Of a stretch of DNA of 64,000 nt, positions 7,697 to 17,995 are shown piece after piece. This stretch comes from CAVRUZ01 sp963724495. GTDB taxonomy: Bacteria; Actinomycetota; Actinomycetes; Propionibacteriales; DAIQRJ01. The position numbers were made by a program, and so were the translations under genes. The stretch covers positions 248,001 to 312,000 of the forward strand of contig CAVRUZ010000006.1 in NCBI GenBank assembly GCA_963724495.1. The letters run 5' to 3'. The notes beneath the pieces are model-generated. The model made no database searches. It worked only from the letters and a program-made list of their open reading frames with translations, and was not told the origin of the DNA. Position 1 is the stretch's first letter; every line of letters starts with the position of its first letter.

Positions 7697-8811
7697 TAGC
7701 CGACGACGATCTCGATCCGCTGGAACTCCTTGAGGTCGGTGTAGCCCGTGGTCGCCATCGACCGCCGGAGGGCACCGACCAGGTTCATCGTCCCGTCGGT
7801 GACGCGCGACGGGCCGAGCAGGATCTCCGCCATCGGGCCGACGGTCGCCAGGTTGACCCGGCCGCCGCGCGGGAGCTCGGGATGGTGCGCCTCCATGCCC
7901 CAGTGCATGCCGCCGCCAGGTGCCTCGACGGCGCGCGCGAGCGGCGAGCCCAGCATCACCGCATCCGCACCGCAGGCGATCGCCTTGGCGAGGTCGCCCG
8001 ACGCCGAGACGCCACCGTCGGCGATCACGTGCACGTACCGCCCACCCGACTCGTCGAGGTAGTCGCGCCGCGCCGCCGCGAGGTCGGCCAGCGCGGTCGC
8101 CATCGGGACAGCGACGCCGAGCACCTGCCGGGAGGTGTGGGAGGAGCCGCCGCCGAAGCCGGCGAGCACGCCGGCGGCGCCGGTCCGCATCAGGTGCAGA
8201 CCGGCGGTGTAGGTGGCCGCCCCGCCCACGATCACGGGCACGTCGAGTTCGTGGATGAAGCGCTTGAGGTTCAGGGGCTCGGCGACGCTGGACACGTGCT
8301 CGGCCGAGACCGTGGTACCCCGGATCACGAACAGGTCGGCGCCGGAGTCGACCACCGTGCGCCAGAACTGCTGTGTGCGCTGCGGTGACAGCGCGCCGGC
8401 GACGGTGACCCCGGCGTCGCGGATCTCGGCCAGCCGGGCGGCGATCAGTTCCGGGTTGATGGGCTGCGCGTAGATCTCCTGCAGCCTCGTGGTCGCGGAG
8501 ACGCCCTGGTTCGGGTCGAGCCCGATGATCTCGTCCAGAACGGGCTGCGGGTCGTCGTACCGGGTCCACAGGCCCTCGAGATTCAGCACACCGAGGCCGC
8601 CCAGCTTGCCGAGGGTGATCGCCGTCGCCGGTGACATCACCGAGTCCATCGGGGCCGCCACGATCGGCAGGTCGAAGCGGTAGGCGTCGATCTGCCAGGA
8701 GATCGACACCTCCTCGGGGTCACGCGTACGCCGCGACGGCACCACGGCGATGTCGTCGAACGAATACGCCCGGCGGCCGCGCTTGCCTCTGCCGATCTCG
8801 ATCTCGGTCAC
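7696..8811 (-). CDS. guaB3: GuaB3-family IMP dehydrogenase-related protein
   Basis: A 371-residue TIM-barrel protein of the IMP dehydrogenase/GMP reductase superfamily. The N-terminus (GKRGRRAYSFDDIAVVPSRR) is typical of the actinobacterial GuaB3 group, and the nucleotide-binding half has VHVIADGGVSASGDLAKAIA and GADAVMLGSPLARA. It has no CBS domains. Where true IMP dehydrogenases have the catalytic Cys loop (GPGSICTTR-like), this protein has GFGGGSSHTSR, with no Cys, so it may lack classical activity or do something else. It starts 43 bases after the guaB stop on the same strand and is very likely in one operon with it. Physiological function of GuaB3 in actinobacteria is unsettled. Confidence 0.9.
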   Translation of the reverse strand: MTEIEIGRGKRGRRAYSFDDIAVVPSRRTRDPEEVSISWQIDAYRFDLPIVAAPMDSVMSPATAITLGKLGGLGVLNLEGLWTRYDDPQPVLDEIIGLDPNQGVSATTRLQEIYAQPINPELIAARLAEIRDAGVTVAGALSPQRTQQFWRTVVDSGADLFVIRGTTVSAEHVSSVAEPLNLKRFIHELDVPVIVGGAATYTAGLHLMRTGAAGVLAGFGGGSSHTSRQVLGVAVPMATALADLAAARRDYLDESGGRYVHVIADGGVSASGDLAKAIACGADAVMLGSPLARAVEAPGGGMHWGMEAHHPELPRGGRVNLATVGPMAEILLGPSRVTDGTMNLVGALRRSMATTGYTDLKEFQRIEIVVG

Positions 8812-8854
8812 CCGCGTGAGGCTAGTGCGTCGACCGGATCAACACCGGCGGACG

Positions 8855-10459
8855 TCAGGGCCCGACGGTGTAGTTCGGGGCCTCGACGGTGATCTGCATG
8901 TCGTGCGGGTGGCTCTCCTTGAGGCTCGCCTGGGTGATCCGCACGAATCGACCAGCGTGCTGCAGTTCGGGAATCGTGCGCGCACCCACGTAGAACATCG
9001 CCTGGTGCAACCCGCCGATGAGCTGGTGGGCGACGCCGGCGAGCGGTCCGCGGTAGGCCACCTGACCCTCGATGCCCTCGGGGACGAGCTGGTCGTCGTT
9101 GCCGACCTCGGCCTGGAAGTAGCGGTCCCGCGAGTAGGACTTGCGCCCGCGGCTCGACATCGCGCCGAGGGATCCCATGCCGCGGTAGGACTTGAACTGC
9201 TTGCCGTTGACGAGGATCAGCTGTCCGGGGCTCTCCTCGCAGCCCGCGAGCAGGGAGCCGTTCATCACCGTGTCGGCCCCTGCGACGATCGCCTTGGCGA
9301 TGTCACCGGAGTACTGCAGCCCGCCGTCGGCGATCAGCGGCACGCCAGCAGGTCGACAGGCCCTGGCCGCTTCGGCGATGGCGGTGATCTGCGGCACGCC
9401 GACGCCGGTGACGATGCGGGTTGTACAGGTTGCGCCCGGACCGACACCCACCTTGACCGCGTCGACGCCGGCCTCGACGAATGCCTGGGCACCTGCCCTG
9501 GTGGCGACGTTCCCGCCCACCACCTGCACGTGCCGGGTCGCGGGGTCGGACTTCAGCCGGCGCACCATGTCGAGCAGCAGCCGGACGTGGCCGTGTGCGG
9601 TGTCGGCGACCAGCACGTCGACACCGGCCTCGACAAGAGTGGTGGCCCGCTCCCACGCGTCGCCGAAGTAGCCGATGGCCGCGCCGACGAGCAGCCGGCC
9701 CTGCGGGTCCTTGGATGCCAGTGGGAACTGCTCGGACTTCACGAAGTCCTTCACGGTGATCAGACCGACGAGCCGGCCGTCCCCGTCGACCAGCGGCAGC
9801 CGTTCGCGCTTGTGCTGGCGCAGGAGGGCGGTGGCGTCTGCCCGGCTGATGCCGGGACCACCGGTGATCAGTGGTGGATGGGTCATCACCTGCCGCACCT
9901 TGGTGGTGGCCCACTCGGCGACCGGGGTGAAGCGCAGGTCGCGGTTGGTGATGATGCCGATGAGCTTGTCGCCCTCGTCGACCACCGGCAGGCCGGAGAC
10001 CCGGTACTCGCCGCAGATCTTGTCGAGGTCGTCGAGCGTCGCGTCGGGGCCGATCGTGATCGGGTTGGAGATGATCCCGGTCTGCGTGCGCTTGACCAGG
10101 TCCACCTGATAGGCCTGATCGGCGATCGAGAGGTTCCGGTGGAGGATCCCGATGCCACCCTGCCGCGCCATGGCGATCGCCATCCGCGACTCGGTGACGG
10201 TGTCCATCGCGGCCGAGACCAGCGGAATCTGCAGCGTGAGGCCGCGGGTGAACCGGGTCCGGGTCTCGATGTCGGCCGGCACCAGGTCGGAGAAGCCCGG
10301 CTGCAGCAGCACGTCGTCGTAGGTCAGCGCCAGCGGGGCCAGCAGTTCGCCCGGATCCGGCTCGAGCTCGGAGAGCGCCAGCGCGTCGGCCGGTGGGACC
10401 AACGGATCGGACTCGTCGAGCGGATGGACCTGACCTACCGACGGAGTTCTGACCTGCAT
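8855..10459 (-). CDS. guaB: IMP dehydrogenase
   Basis: Oxidises IMP to XMP with NAD, the rate-limiting step toward GMP. The 534-residue protein has the barrel start LTYDDVLLQPGFSDLVPADI, two CBS repeats (about residues 130-250, including VRQVMTHPPLITGGPGISRA), and the active-site loop GVGPGATCTTRIVTGVGVPQ with the catalytic Cys. The flap region near the end has RGMGSLGAM. The ATG at 10459 is chosen over longer options because AGAGGGG lies just upstream and the extension would be Arg-rich. guaB3 follows in the same direction. Confidence 0.98.
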   Translation of the reverse strand: MQVRTPSVGQVHPLDESDPLVPPADALALSELEPDPGELLAPLALTYDDVLLQPGFSDLVPADIETRTRFTRGLTLQIPLVSAAMDTVTESRMAIAMARQGGIGILHRNLSIADQAYQVDLVKRTQTGIISNPITIGPDATLDDLDKICGEYRVSGLPVVDEGDKLIGIITNRDLRFTPVAEWATTKVRQVMTHPPLITGGPGISRADATALLRQHKRERLPLVDGDGRLVGLITVKDFVKSEQFPLASKDPQGRLLVGAAIGYFGDAWERATTLVEAGVDVLVADTAHGHVRLLLDMVRRLKSDPATRHVQVVGGNVATRAGAQAFVEAGVDAVKVGVGPGATCTTRIVTGVGVPQITAIAEAARACRPAGVPLIADGGLQYSGDIAKAIVAGADTVMNGSLLAGCEESPGQLILVNGKQFKSYRGMGSLGAMSSRGRKSYSRDRYFQAEVGNDDQLVPEGIEGQVAYRGPLAGVAHQLIGGLHQAMFYVGARTIPELQHAGRFVRITQASLKESHPHDMQITVEAPNYTVGP

Positions 10460-10539
10460 ACTCAAGGTGCCCCTCTCTGGTGCCGAGACTCCATGGTAGG
10501 GGACCCGTCCGGTTCCGGACGCGCGACGTCTGCGGCCCG

Positions 10540-12297
10540 CTAGTCCGCGCTCGCGAAGGCCTTCCAGAGACCGGCATACGTCCCACCGGCGGCCACCAGC
10601 TCCTCGTGCGTGCCATCCTCGACGAGCTTGCCGTGGTCGAAGACCAGCACCCGCTGGGCGCGGGCTGCCGTCGTGAGCCGGTGCGCGATGACCACCGTCG
10701 TCCGCTTGTGGGCGAGCAGGTCCTCGGCCCTGGTCACCACGGCTTCGCTGGCGAGGTCGAGTGAGGCCGTCGCCTCGTCGAGCAGGAGCAGGTCGGGATC
10801 GACACACTCGGCGCGGGCCAACGCGAGCAGCTGCCGCTGCCCGGACGAGAGGTTGCGTCCGCGGTCGCCCACGTCGTGCAGGTAGCCGTGCCGAAGCCGC
10901 GCGACCATGTCGTGCGCTCCCACCGCCCTGGCCGCTGCCTCGACCTCGGCGTCGGACGCCTCTGGCCGGCCGTAGGCGATCGTGTCGCGCACGGTTCCCG
11001 CAAACAGGTACGCCTCCTGTGGCACGTAGCCGATGCGGCCGCGGTACTCCCCCAGCCGACGGCGACGCAGGTCGACCCCGTCCACGTTCACCGACCCGGA
11101 CGTCGGGTCGTAGAACCGGGCCAGCAGCTTCATCACCGTCGACTTGCCGGCACCGGTCTCGCCGACCACCGCAATCCGCTGACCGGCCGGGATCGAGAAG
11201 TCGATGCCCGCCAGCGCCTCGTTGGTCGAGCCGGCGTAGGCGAAGTGCACATCGGACAGTTCGATCTCGCCGTTCAGCCGCCCCTCGATCGGAACCGGGT
11301 CGACGGGCTCGGGCGTAGAGGTCTGCATCCGAAGCAGGTCGGAGATGCGGCGAAGACCGACGACAGCCTGCTGATAACCGTCGAACACCTGAGACAACTG
11401 CTGTATCGGCGAGAAGAACATGTTCACGTAGAGCATGAAGGCGATCAAGGCCCCGGCGGTCAGGGCACCGGACTGCACGCGCGTGCTGCCGTACCCGAGC
11501 ACGATCGCCGTTGCGATGTCGGACACGAAGGCGACGAACGGGAAGTAGATCGCCATGTAGCGCTGGCTCCGCGTCCGGGCCACGCGGTAGTCGTCGCTCA
11601 GGGCAGCGAACCGTTCGCTGTTGCGGTCCTCGCGGCGAAAGGCCTGCGCCACCCGAATGCCGGCGATGTTCTCCTGCAGATCGGCGTTGACGACGCTGAC
11701 CTTCTCGCGGGCGACCTGGTAGGCCATGCTCGACTTCTTGCGGAAGATCAACGTCGCAACGACGAGGAAGGGCAGGACCGTCAAGACAGCAAGGGCCATC
11801 GGCAGGTTGATCACCAGCAGGGCGACGAGAACACCGAAGAATGTCAGGACGCTGACGACGGCGTTGGCGAGTCCTGTCTGCACGAACGTCGAGAGCGCGT
11901 CGACGTCGGTGGTCATCCGCGTCATGATCCGCCCGCCCATCTCCCGCTCGTAGAAGTCGAGCCCCAGACGCTGCAGGTGGGCGAAGAGCTTCACCCTGAG
12001 GACGTAGAGGATCCGCTCACCGGTGCGGCCGGTGACCCGGGTCTGGAAGATCATCACCACCCAGTCGAACAGCGTGGCCGCCAACGCGATGCCGGCTGCG
12101 GCGAAGATCAGGCTCTGGTCGTTCTGGAGGACGCCGTTGTCGACACCGACCCGGATCGTGGCCGGCATCACCAACGAGGCAACAGCATCCAGCCCCACGA
12201 GCAGCAGGCCGAACAGCAACGGCACGCGGAACGTCCTCAGCAGATGCCGGAAGCGGAAGGTCGTGTCCTCGCGGCGGACCGAAGGTCTCGTCGACAT
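10540..12297 (-). CDS. ABC exporter, second half (membrane domain plus ATPase)
   Basis: Type IV ABC exporter unit: six-helix membrane domain from FRHLLRTFRVPLLFGLLLVG to about residue 310, then an ATPase with Walker A GETGAGKSTVMKL, signature NLSSGQRQLLALARAE and Walker B LLLLDEATASLD. Starts at 12297 (MSTRPSV) or 12309 are possible, but both lie inside the tail of the preceding gene, in another frame. Actinobacteria often have both halves as one protein of about 1,250 residues joined by a Gly-rich linker; here the reading DETFGPPR in one frame continues as EDTTFRFRHLL in the next, so this may be the second half of a single frameshifted gene spanning 10540-14419. Substrate unknown; iron or siderophore related if the upstream iron box is real. 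Confidence 0.85.
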   Translation of the reverse strand: MSTRPSVRREDTTFRFRHLLRTFRVPLLFGLLLVGLDAVASLVMPATIRVGVDNGVLQNDQSLIFAAAGIALAATLFDWVVMIFQTRVTGRTGERILYVLRVKLFAHLQRLGLDFYEREMGGRIMTRMTTDVDALSTFVQTGLANAVVSVLTFFGVLVALLVINLPMALAVLTVLPFLVVATLIFRKKSSMAYQVAREKVSVVNADLQENIAGIRVAQAFRREDRNSERFAALSDDYRVARTRSQRYMAIYFPFVAFVSDIATAIVLGYGSTRVQSGALTAGALIAFMLYVNMFFSPIQQLSQVFDGYQQAVVGLRRISDLLRMQTSTPEPVDPVPIEGRLNGEIELSDVHFAYAGSTNEALAGIDFSIPAGQRIAVVGETGAGKSTVMKLLARFYDPTSGSVNVDGVDLRRRRLGEYRGRIGYVPQEAYLFAGTVRDTIAYGRPEASDAEVEAAARAVGAHDMVARLRHGYLHDVGDRGRNLSSGQRQLLALARAECVDPDLLLLDEATASLDLASEAVVTRAEDLLAHKRTTVVIAHRLTTAARAQRVLVFDHGKLVEDGTHEELVAAGGTYAGLWKAFASAD

Positions 12298-14419
12298 CCG
12301 GGGTGTCATTGGCGGCCGGCAGTGCAGCCACCTGCGCCAACAGCTCCGGCGTCGGCGGCAAGGAGGCGAACATGCCACCGGGGCCGCCACCACCACCGCG
12401 GCCACCACCTCCACCCGGTCCGCCGATGCGCACCTGGTTGGAGACCGCCTGCAGGGCGGCAGCCGCACCGGGACGCTCGGTCGACGTCGCTTCGTTCCGG
12501 GGCCACAGCTCCGGAGTCACGCCGTCCACCTGTTCGTCGGCGACGGCCTGGCTCGCGAGCTGCTCGGCCTCCGCGGCCGCCTCGAGGTCGTCGACGGCGT
12601 CGACGTCCTCCGGTCCCGACAGCAGGACGCGGTAGAGCGGGCAGCGCTCGGTGAGCTCGATGTGCGTGCCGATGTCGACCAGCCGGCCGCGATCGAGCAC
12701 CGCGATCCGATTGGCCAGGGCGAGCGTGCTGCGGCGGTGGGCGATCAGGATCGTCGTGCGGCCCTGCATGACCTTGCGCAGCGTGGCGTGGATCTCCGCC
12801 TCGATGCGCGAGTCCACCGCCGACGTGGCGTCGTCCAGCAGCAGCAGGTGCGGGTCGGTGATGAGAGCCCGGGCGAGCGCCACCCGCTGGCGCTGACCAC
12901 CGGAGAGGGTGAGGCCCTGCTCCCCCACCACGGTGTCGTAGCCGCGCGGAAGCTCGGAGATGAACGAGTCCGCCTCCGCCGACTTCGCCGCCGCGATGAT
13001 CTGGGCATCGGTGGCGTCCGGCCGGCCGTAGCCGATGTTGGACTTCACCGAGTCGGAGAACAGGAAGCTGTCCTCGAACACCACGCCGATGCGCTCACGC
13101 AGAGATTCGAGAGTGAGACTCCGGACATCGCGACCGGCGATCTTGATGGCCCCCGACTTCACGTCATAGAAGCGCGGCAGCAGCAGGGAGATCGTCGACT
13201 TCCCCGAGCCGGCGGTCCCGACCAGCGCGAGGGTCTCCCCCGGCGCGACGCGGAAGGTCAGGTCGTCGAGCACCGGGCTGTCCGAGGTGTACCCGAATGT
13301 CGCGTGGTCGAACGTGACGTCCACCGGTCCGGGTGGAAGGTCCACCGCGTCGGGCGAATCGACCACAGAGGAGCGAGAGTCGATGACTTCGAACACCCGG
13401 AGCACACCGGCCTTGGCCTGCTGCCCGATGGTGAGCAGTCCCGACAGCATCCGGACCGGCCCGACCATGGCCGCCAGGTAGGTGGAGAAGGCGAGGAACG
13501 TCCCGAGCGTGATCGTCCCGTGCAGCGCCAGGTAGCCGCCGAGAGCGAGAACACCGACCTGACCGAGAGCGGGCAGCACCTGCATGATCGGGTTGTAGAA
13601 ACTGTTCAGCCGAACCGTGCGCATGCGCGACGTGAACAGCCCACGAGCCGTCCGGTCGAGCCGGTCGAGTTCCTGTGTCTCCTGGCCGAACCCCTTGACC
13701 ACGCGCACGCCGGTGACGGCCGCCTCCACGACGCCGGCCACCTCGCCGACCCGCTGCTGCGCATCCCAGTTCGCCGGAAACAGCAGCCGACGGCCTCGGA
13801 TCGCGACGAACCACAGGATCGGCCCGATCAGCAGGGCGACCACCGTCAGGAGGGGCGACAGGGTGAACATCAGGATGACCGACATCACGAACGTCAGCAC
13901 GTTGCCGATCTGCATGGGCAGCATGCCCAGGAGGCCCTGCACGAGGTTCAGGTCGGAGATCGCCCGGGAGACCACCTGCCCGGTCTGGAGGTCGTCCTGC
14001 TTAGCACCGTCCAGACGCTGCAATGCGGCAAAGACCTTCTGTCGCAGTTCGTGCTGAACGTCGATCGAGAGTTTGCCTCCGAAATAGCGGCGGCAGAAGC
14101 CTGAGGCGAACGCCAGCAGCCCCATGCCGAGCAAGGCGATGATCCACGGCAGCATCGGTTGCGACTGGGCCAGGATGACCTCGTCGACGATCACCTTGAC
14201 GATCAGCGGCGACACGGAGTTGACCACCATGCCGCCGATCGATCCGCCAAGTGCCAGCATCAGCAGGGGCTTGTGCTCCAGGCACTGCTGGACCAATCGA
14301 CGGATCCAGGGCTGGTCGGACTCGATCAGCCGGCTGGGCGTCGAGCCTGTCTCCGGTGGCTCGGTGGTGCGGGAGTCCGCGTCGACGGTGCGCAGCTGCG
14401 CGGTGGTGTCTTGTGCCAT
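12017..14419 (-). CDS. ABC exporter, first half with Gly-rich linker
   Basis: Membrane domain (about residues 50-340) with transmembrane segments such as PLLMLALGGSIGGMVV, followed by an ATPase with Walker A GTAGSGKSTISLLL, signature TLSGGQRQRVALARAL and Walker B LLLLDDATSAVDS. After the ATPase come about 60 polar residues and a Gly-rich hinge (GGPGGGGGRGGGGGPGG). The literal frame ends at 12017, but everything after about 12265 overlaps the second ABC unit for roughly 280 bases and encodes a Cys/Arg-rich stretch, so the true protein probably shifts frame there and continues into the downstream unit. The ATG at 14419 is preferred to a TTG at 14440. It sits four bases or so after the predicted transcription start, so the message may be leaderless. 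Confidence 0.83.
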   Translation of the reverse strand: MAQDTTAQLRTVDADSRTTEPPETGSTPSRLIESDQPWIRRLVQQCLEHKPLLMLALGGSIGGMVVNSVSPLIVKVIVDEVILAQSQPMLPWIIALLGMGLLAFASGFCRRYFGGKLSIDVQHELRQKVFAALQRLDGAKQDDLQTGQVVSRAISDLNLVQGLLGMLPMQIGNVLTFVMSVILMFTLSPLLTVVALLIGPILWFVAIRGRRLLFPANWDAQQRVGEVAGVVEAAVTGVRVVKGFGQETQELDRLDRTARGLFTSRMRTVRLNSFYNPIMQVLPALGQVGVLALGGYLALHGTITLGTFLAFSTYLAAMVGPVRMLSGLLTIGQQAKAGVLRVFEVIDSRSSVVDSPDAVDLPPGPVDVTFDHATFGYTSDSPVLDDLTFRVAPGETLALVGTAGSGKSTISLLLPRFYDVKSGAIKIAGRDVRSLTLESLRERIGVVFEDSFLFSDSVKSNIGYGRPDATDAQIIAAAKSAEADSFISELPRGYDTVVGEQGLTLSGGQRQRVALARALITDPHLLLLDDATSAVDSRIEAEIHATLRKVMQGRTTILIAHRRSTLALANRIAVLDRGRLVDIGTHIELTERCPLYRVLLSGPEDVDAVDDLEAAAEAEQLASQAVADEQVDGVTPELWPRNEATSTERPGAAAALQAVSNQVRIGGPGGGGGRGGGGGPGGMFASLPPTPELLAQVAALPAANDTPDVDETFGPPRGHDLPLPASAEDVPRAVAVRPAARGAGCCCLVGDAGHDPGRCRQRRPPERPEPDLRRSRHRVGGHAVRLGGDDLPDPGHRPHR

Positions 14420-14423
14420 GTTG

Positions 14424-14459
14424 TTAGTTAGCCTAAGCAACAGGACAGCGGGTGGTCAA
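14424..14459 (-). promoter_or_regulatory. Promoter with IdeR/DtxR-like iron box upstream of the ABC exporter
   Basis: Reading the minus strand, TTGACC (14459-14454) and TAGGCT (14435-14430) are 18 bases apart, a plausible -35/-10 pair only a few bases before the ATG at 14419. Over the -10 lies TTAGTTAGCCTAA (plus strand 14424-14436). Its TTAGCCTAA core is identical to the centre of the 19-base IdeR/DtxR consensus; over all 19 positions I count 13 matches, so the outer arms are weak. Binding there would block the promoter when iron is plentiful. Confidence 0.5.
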
Positions 14460-14464
14460 GCAGA

Positions 14465-14494
14465 GCGGCCCCGCACCCGAAGGTGCGAGGCCGC
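14465..14494 (-). terminator. Terminator after groL
   Basis: GCGGCC-T-CGCACC and GGTGCG-G-GGCCGC pair around a stable TTCG tetraloop in minus-strand sense, 27 bases past the groL stop. Thirteen pairs with one G-T wobble. It also separates the groE operon from the ABC exporter promoter. Confidence 0.75.
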
Positions 14495-14520
14495 CTGTCG
14501 GTGATGCTGGCGTTCAGCCG

Positions 14521-16137
<1,617 letters not shown>

Positions 16138-16245
16138 GACCGGTTGTTCCCTTTCGTCACGGACCGCCGGTGGCCGGCCGCCTGGTCAGGCGGTCCGGCC
16201 ACGAAGCGGCCGTGGAGGTTGGAGTTGGCTGGCGGAATCGCTGAC

Positions 16246-16539
16246 TTAGCCGACGACCGCGAGCACGTCACGGGCGGAGAGGATGAGGAACTCCTCGCCC
16301 CCGTACTTCACTTCGGTGCCGCCGTACTTGGAGTAGATGACCTTGTCGCCGACGGTGATGTCCAGCGGAACGCGCTGGCCCTTGTCGTCGATGCGGCCGG
16401 GGCCGACCGCCTGGACTTCGCCCTCCTGGGGCTTCTCCTTGGCGGTGTCCGGGATCACCAGGCCGGACGCGGTGGTCTGCTCGGCCTCGAGGGCCTTGAC
16501 CACGATCCGGTCTTCGAGCGGCTTGATGTTGACCGACAC
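16246..16539 (-). CDS. groS: 10 kDa co-chaperonin GroES
   Basis: A 97-residue lid protein for GroEL. It opens SVNIKPLEDRIVVKALEAEQ, has the mobile loop TTASGLVIPDTAKEKPQEG, and ends GGEEFLILSARDVLAVVG. The GTG at 16539 is chosen because GGGAGAGG lies upstream and the protein then has the normal length; longer frames add Arg-rich sequence. It is the first gene of a groS-groL operon with a leader of about 250 bases after the CIRCE-controlled promoter. Confidence 0.97.
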   Translation of the reverse strand: MSVNIKPLEDRIVVKALEAEQTTASGLVIPDTAKEKPQEGEVQAVGPGRIDDKGQRVPLDITVGDKVIYSKYGGTEVKYGGEEFLILSARDVLAVVG

Positions 16540-16768
16540 TGTTCTTGACCTCTCCCTTCGGAGGGATGCCTGCGGGCCGATTGCCGGGACGCAGGTTTCT
16601 CGTTGGAGCTGCTGCGAGTCCGCAGAGCTTCGGTGTAGACGGGCTAGTGCTGTCCGGTTCGGATTCCAGAAGGTGGGGCGTCCCCGTCGCGGTGGTGACG
16701 CCGAACCGTCCGGCCCGTCCGGACTGTGCCTTCGGCACGGCCGGGGACCCACCCGCAATTGCTGCGAG

Positions 16769-16841
16769 CTGGCACCCGGAGGTCGAGAGTGCCAGCCCTC
16801 AACTTAGGCGGTGGTTAGCACTCATGCAAGATGAGTGCCAG
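16769..16841 (-). promoter_or_regulatory. groE promoter with two CIRCE (HrcA) operators
   Basis: Upstream operator: TTAGCACTC-N9-GAGTGCCAG at 16815-16841 (plus strand). Second operator: CTGGCACCC-N9-GAGTGCCAG at 16769-16795. Both have exactly nine bases between the arms, as in CIRCE. In the minus direction TTGCAT (16829-16824) and TAAGTT (16806-16801), 17 bases apart, make a good promoter. One operator covers the -35 and the other lies just past the -10, so HrcA would block transcription at both. Confidence 0.88.
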
Positions 16842-17006
16842 CCATGGAGAGACGTTCTTACGACCTTGCGACACGGCCCTTGGAAGATCAGTAGCGGCCG
16901 CCGACGCGTGCCAGGTCGTACGCAGGACGGACCGCCACCTCGGACGTCCGACAGGCACGACGGGGAGACCCCGCGGAGCGGACTCTCGGCCCACGATGGC
17001 GGACGT

Positions 17007-17942
17007 CTATTGCCCGCCCGCCTGCGCCCTCCGCAAGGCGTACTCGCTGTGCACGTGGCCCAGTGCACCCGCGACGATCCCACGACCGCGGGAAGCCATC
17101 CGCTCACCGTGACCGCGATGCGCAAGGGAACGGGTCACCCTGCCCCAGAGGATGCGAGCTCCGCCCACGACGATTCTGACCACGCCAACGGCGACCATCT
17201 GGGCACGGACGACCAACCGCTCGAATCGCGATCGCGCGAGGGCCACATTGACTCGTGCCACCGAGTTGCCCAACCGGAACACCCGCTGCAGGACCCAGCT
17301 CCGGCTGAACCGTTCAGGGTCCTCGCGCTCGATCACGACCGCCTCCTCGGCCCACACGAGGCGAGCGCCCCACCGGGTGAACGACCGGGTGAACAGGCTG
17401 TCGCTACCGCCCGACAGACCGAACCGCTCGTCGAACGTGATGCCGGACCGGCGGACGGCATCGAGGTCGAGGATCAGGTTGTTCGTCGCCGCCTCCCGCA
17501 TCTCGACACCGTCGGCGCGAACCGGCCGGCCGAAGGCACCGCTGGCGGTGATCCATTCGGGCACGTCGTCCGGGAAGGGAGTGAGGACCTTGCCTGCCAC
17601 GCCTTGCGCTCCGGTCTCCACGAAGCGGCCGACGAGTGCTTCGAGCCATCCCGGGCACGGCACCTCGTCGTCGTCGAGGAAGATGATCGCGTCCTGGTCG
17701 TCGGCCTCGGCTATCGACCTGTTGCGCACCGCAGCGATACCGGGCTGCGGTTCGACGACGTACAGCACCCCTTGCGACTCGCTCTCGGTGCGCGCAGATC
17801 CCGCGGGGTCGTTGTCGATGACCATGATGGTGACCTCGGCGACGGCTGGGTTCAGCGCCGCCACCTGTTCTCGGACACCGATGAGCGCGTCGCGTAGACC
17901 CTCCGGTCGGTGGAACGTGGGTATCGCGATCCTGGCTCTCAA
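17007..17942 (-). CDS. Family 2 glycosyltransferase
   Basis: A 311-residue GT-A fold transferase. RARIAIPTFHRPEGLRDALI is the nucleotide-binding start, VTIMVIDNDPAGSA the second strand, and AIIFLDDDEVPCPGWLEALV holds the DxD-like metal site. The C-terminal 90 residues contain hydrophobic helices (QMVAVGVVRIVVGGARILWG) that suggest membrane association. A TTG at 17942 is chosen as start because GAGAGGGA lies close upstream; the ATG at 17975 would add 11 polar residues and leave only 20 bases to the divergent neighbour. The sugar and acceptor are unknown. No other polysaccharide genes are nearby. Confidence 0.8.
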   Translation of the reverse strand: MRARIAIPTFHRPEGLRDALIGVREQVAALNPAVAEVTIMVIDNDPAGSARTESESQGVLYVVEPQPGIAAVRNRSIAEADDQDAIIFLDDDEVPCPGWLEALVGRFVETGAQGVAGKVLTPFPDDVPEWITASGAFGRPVRADGVEMREAATNNLILDLDAVRRSGITFDERFGLSGGSDSLFTRSFTRWGARLVWAEEAVVIEREDPERFSRSWVLQRVFRLGNSVARVNVALARSRFERLVVRAQMVAVGVVRIVVGGARILWGRVTRSLAHRGHGERMASRGRGIVAGALGHVHSEYALRRAQAGGQ

Positions 17943-17995
17943 AGTTCCCTCTCTCGCGTGCCCGCGCTCAGCCATCGATCTACCGTAGTCGGCTG

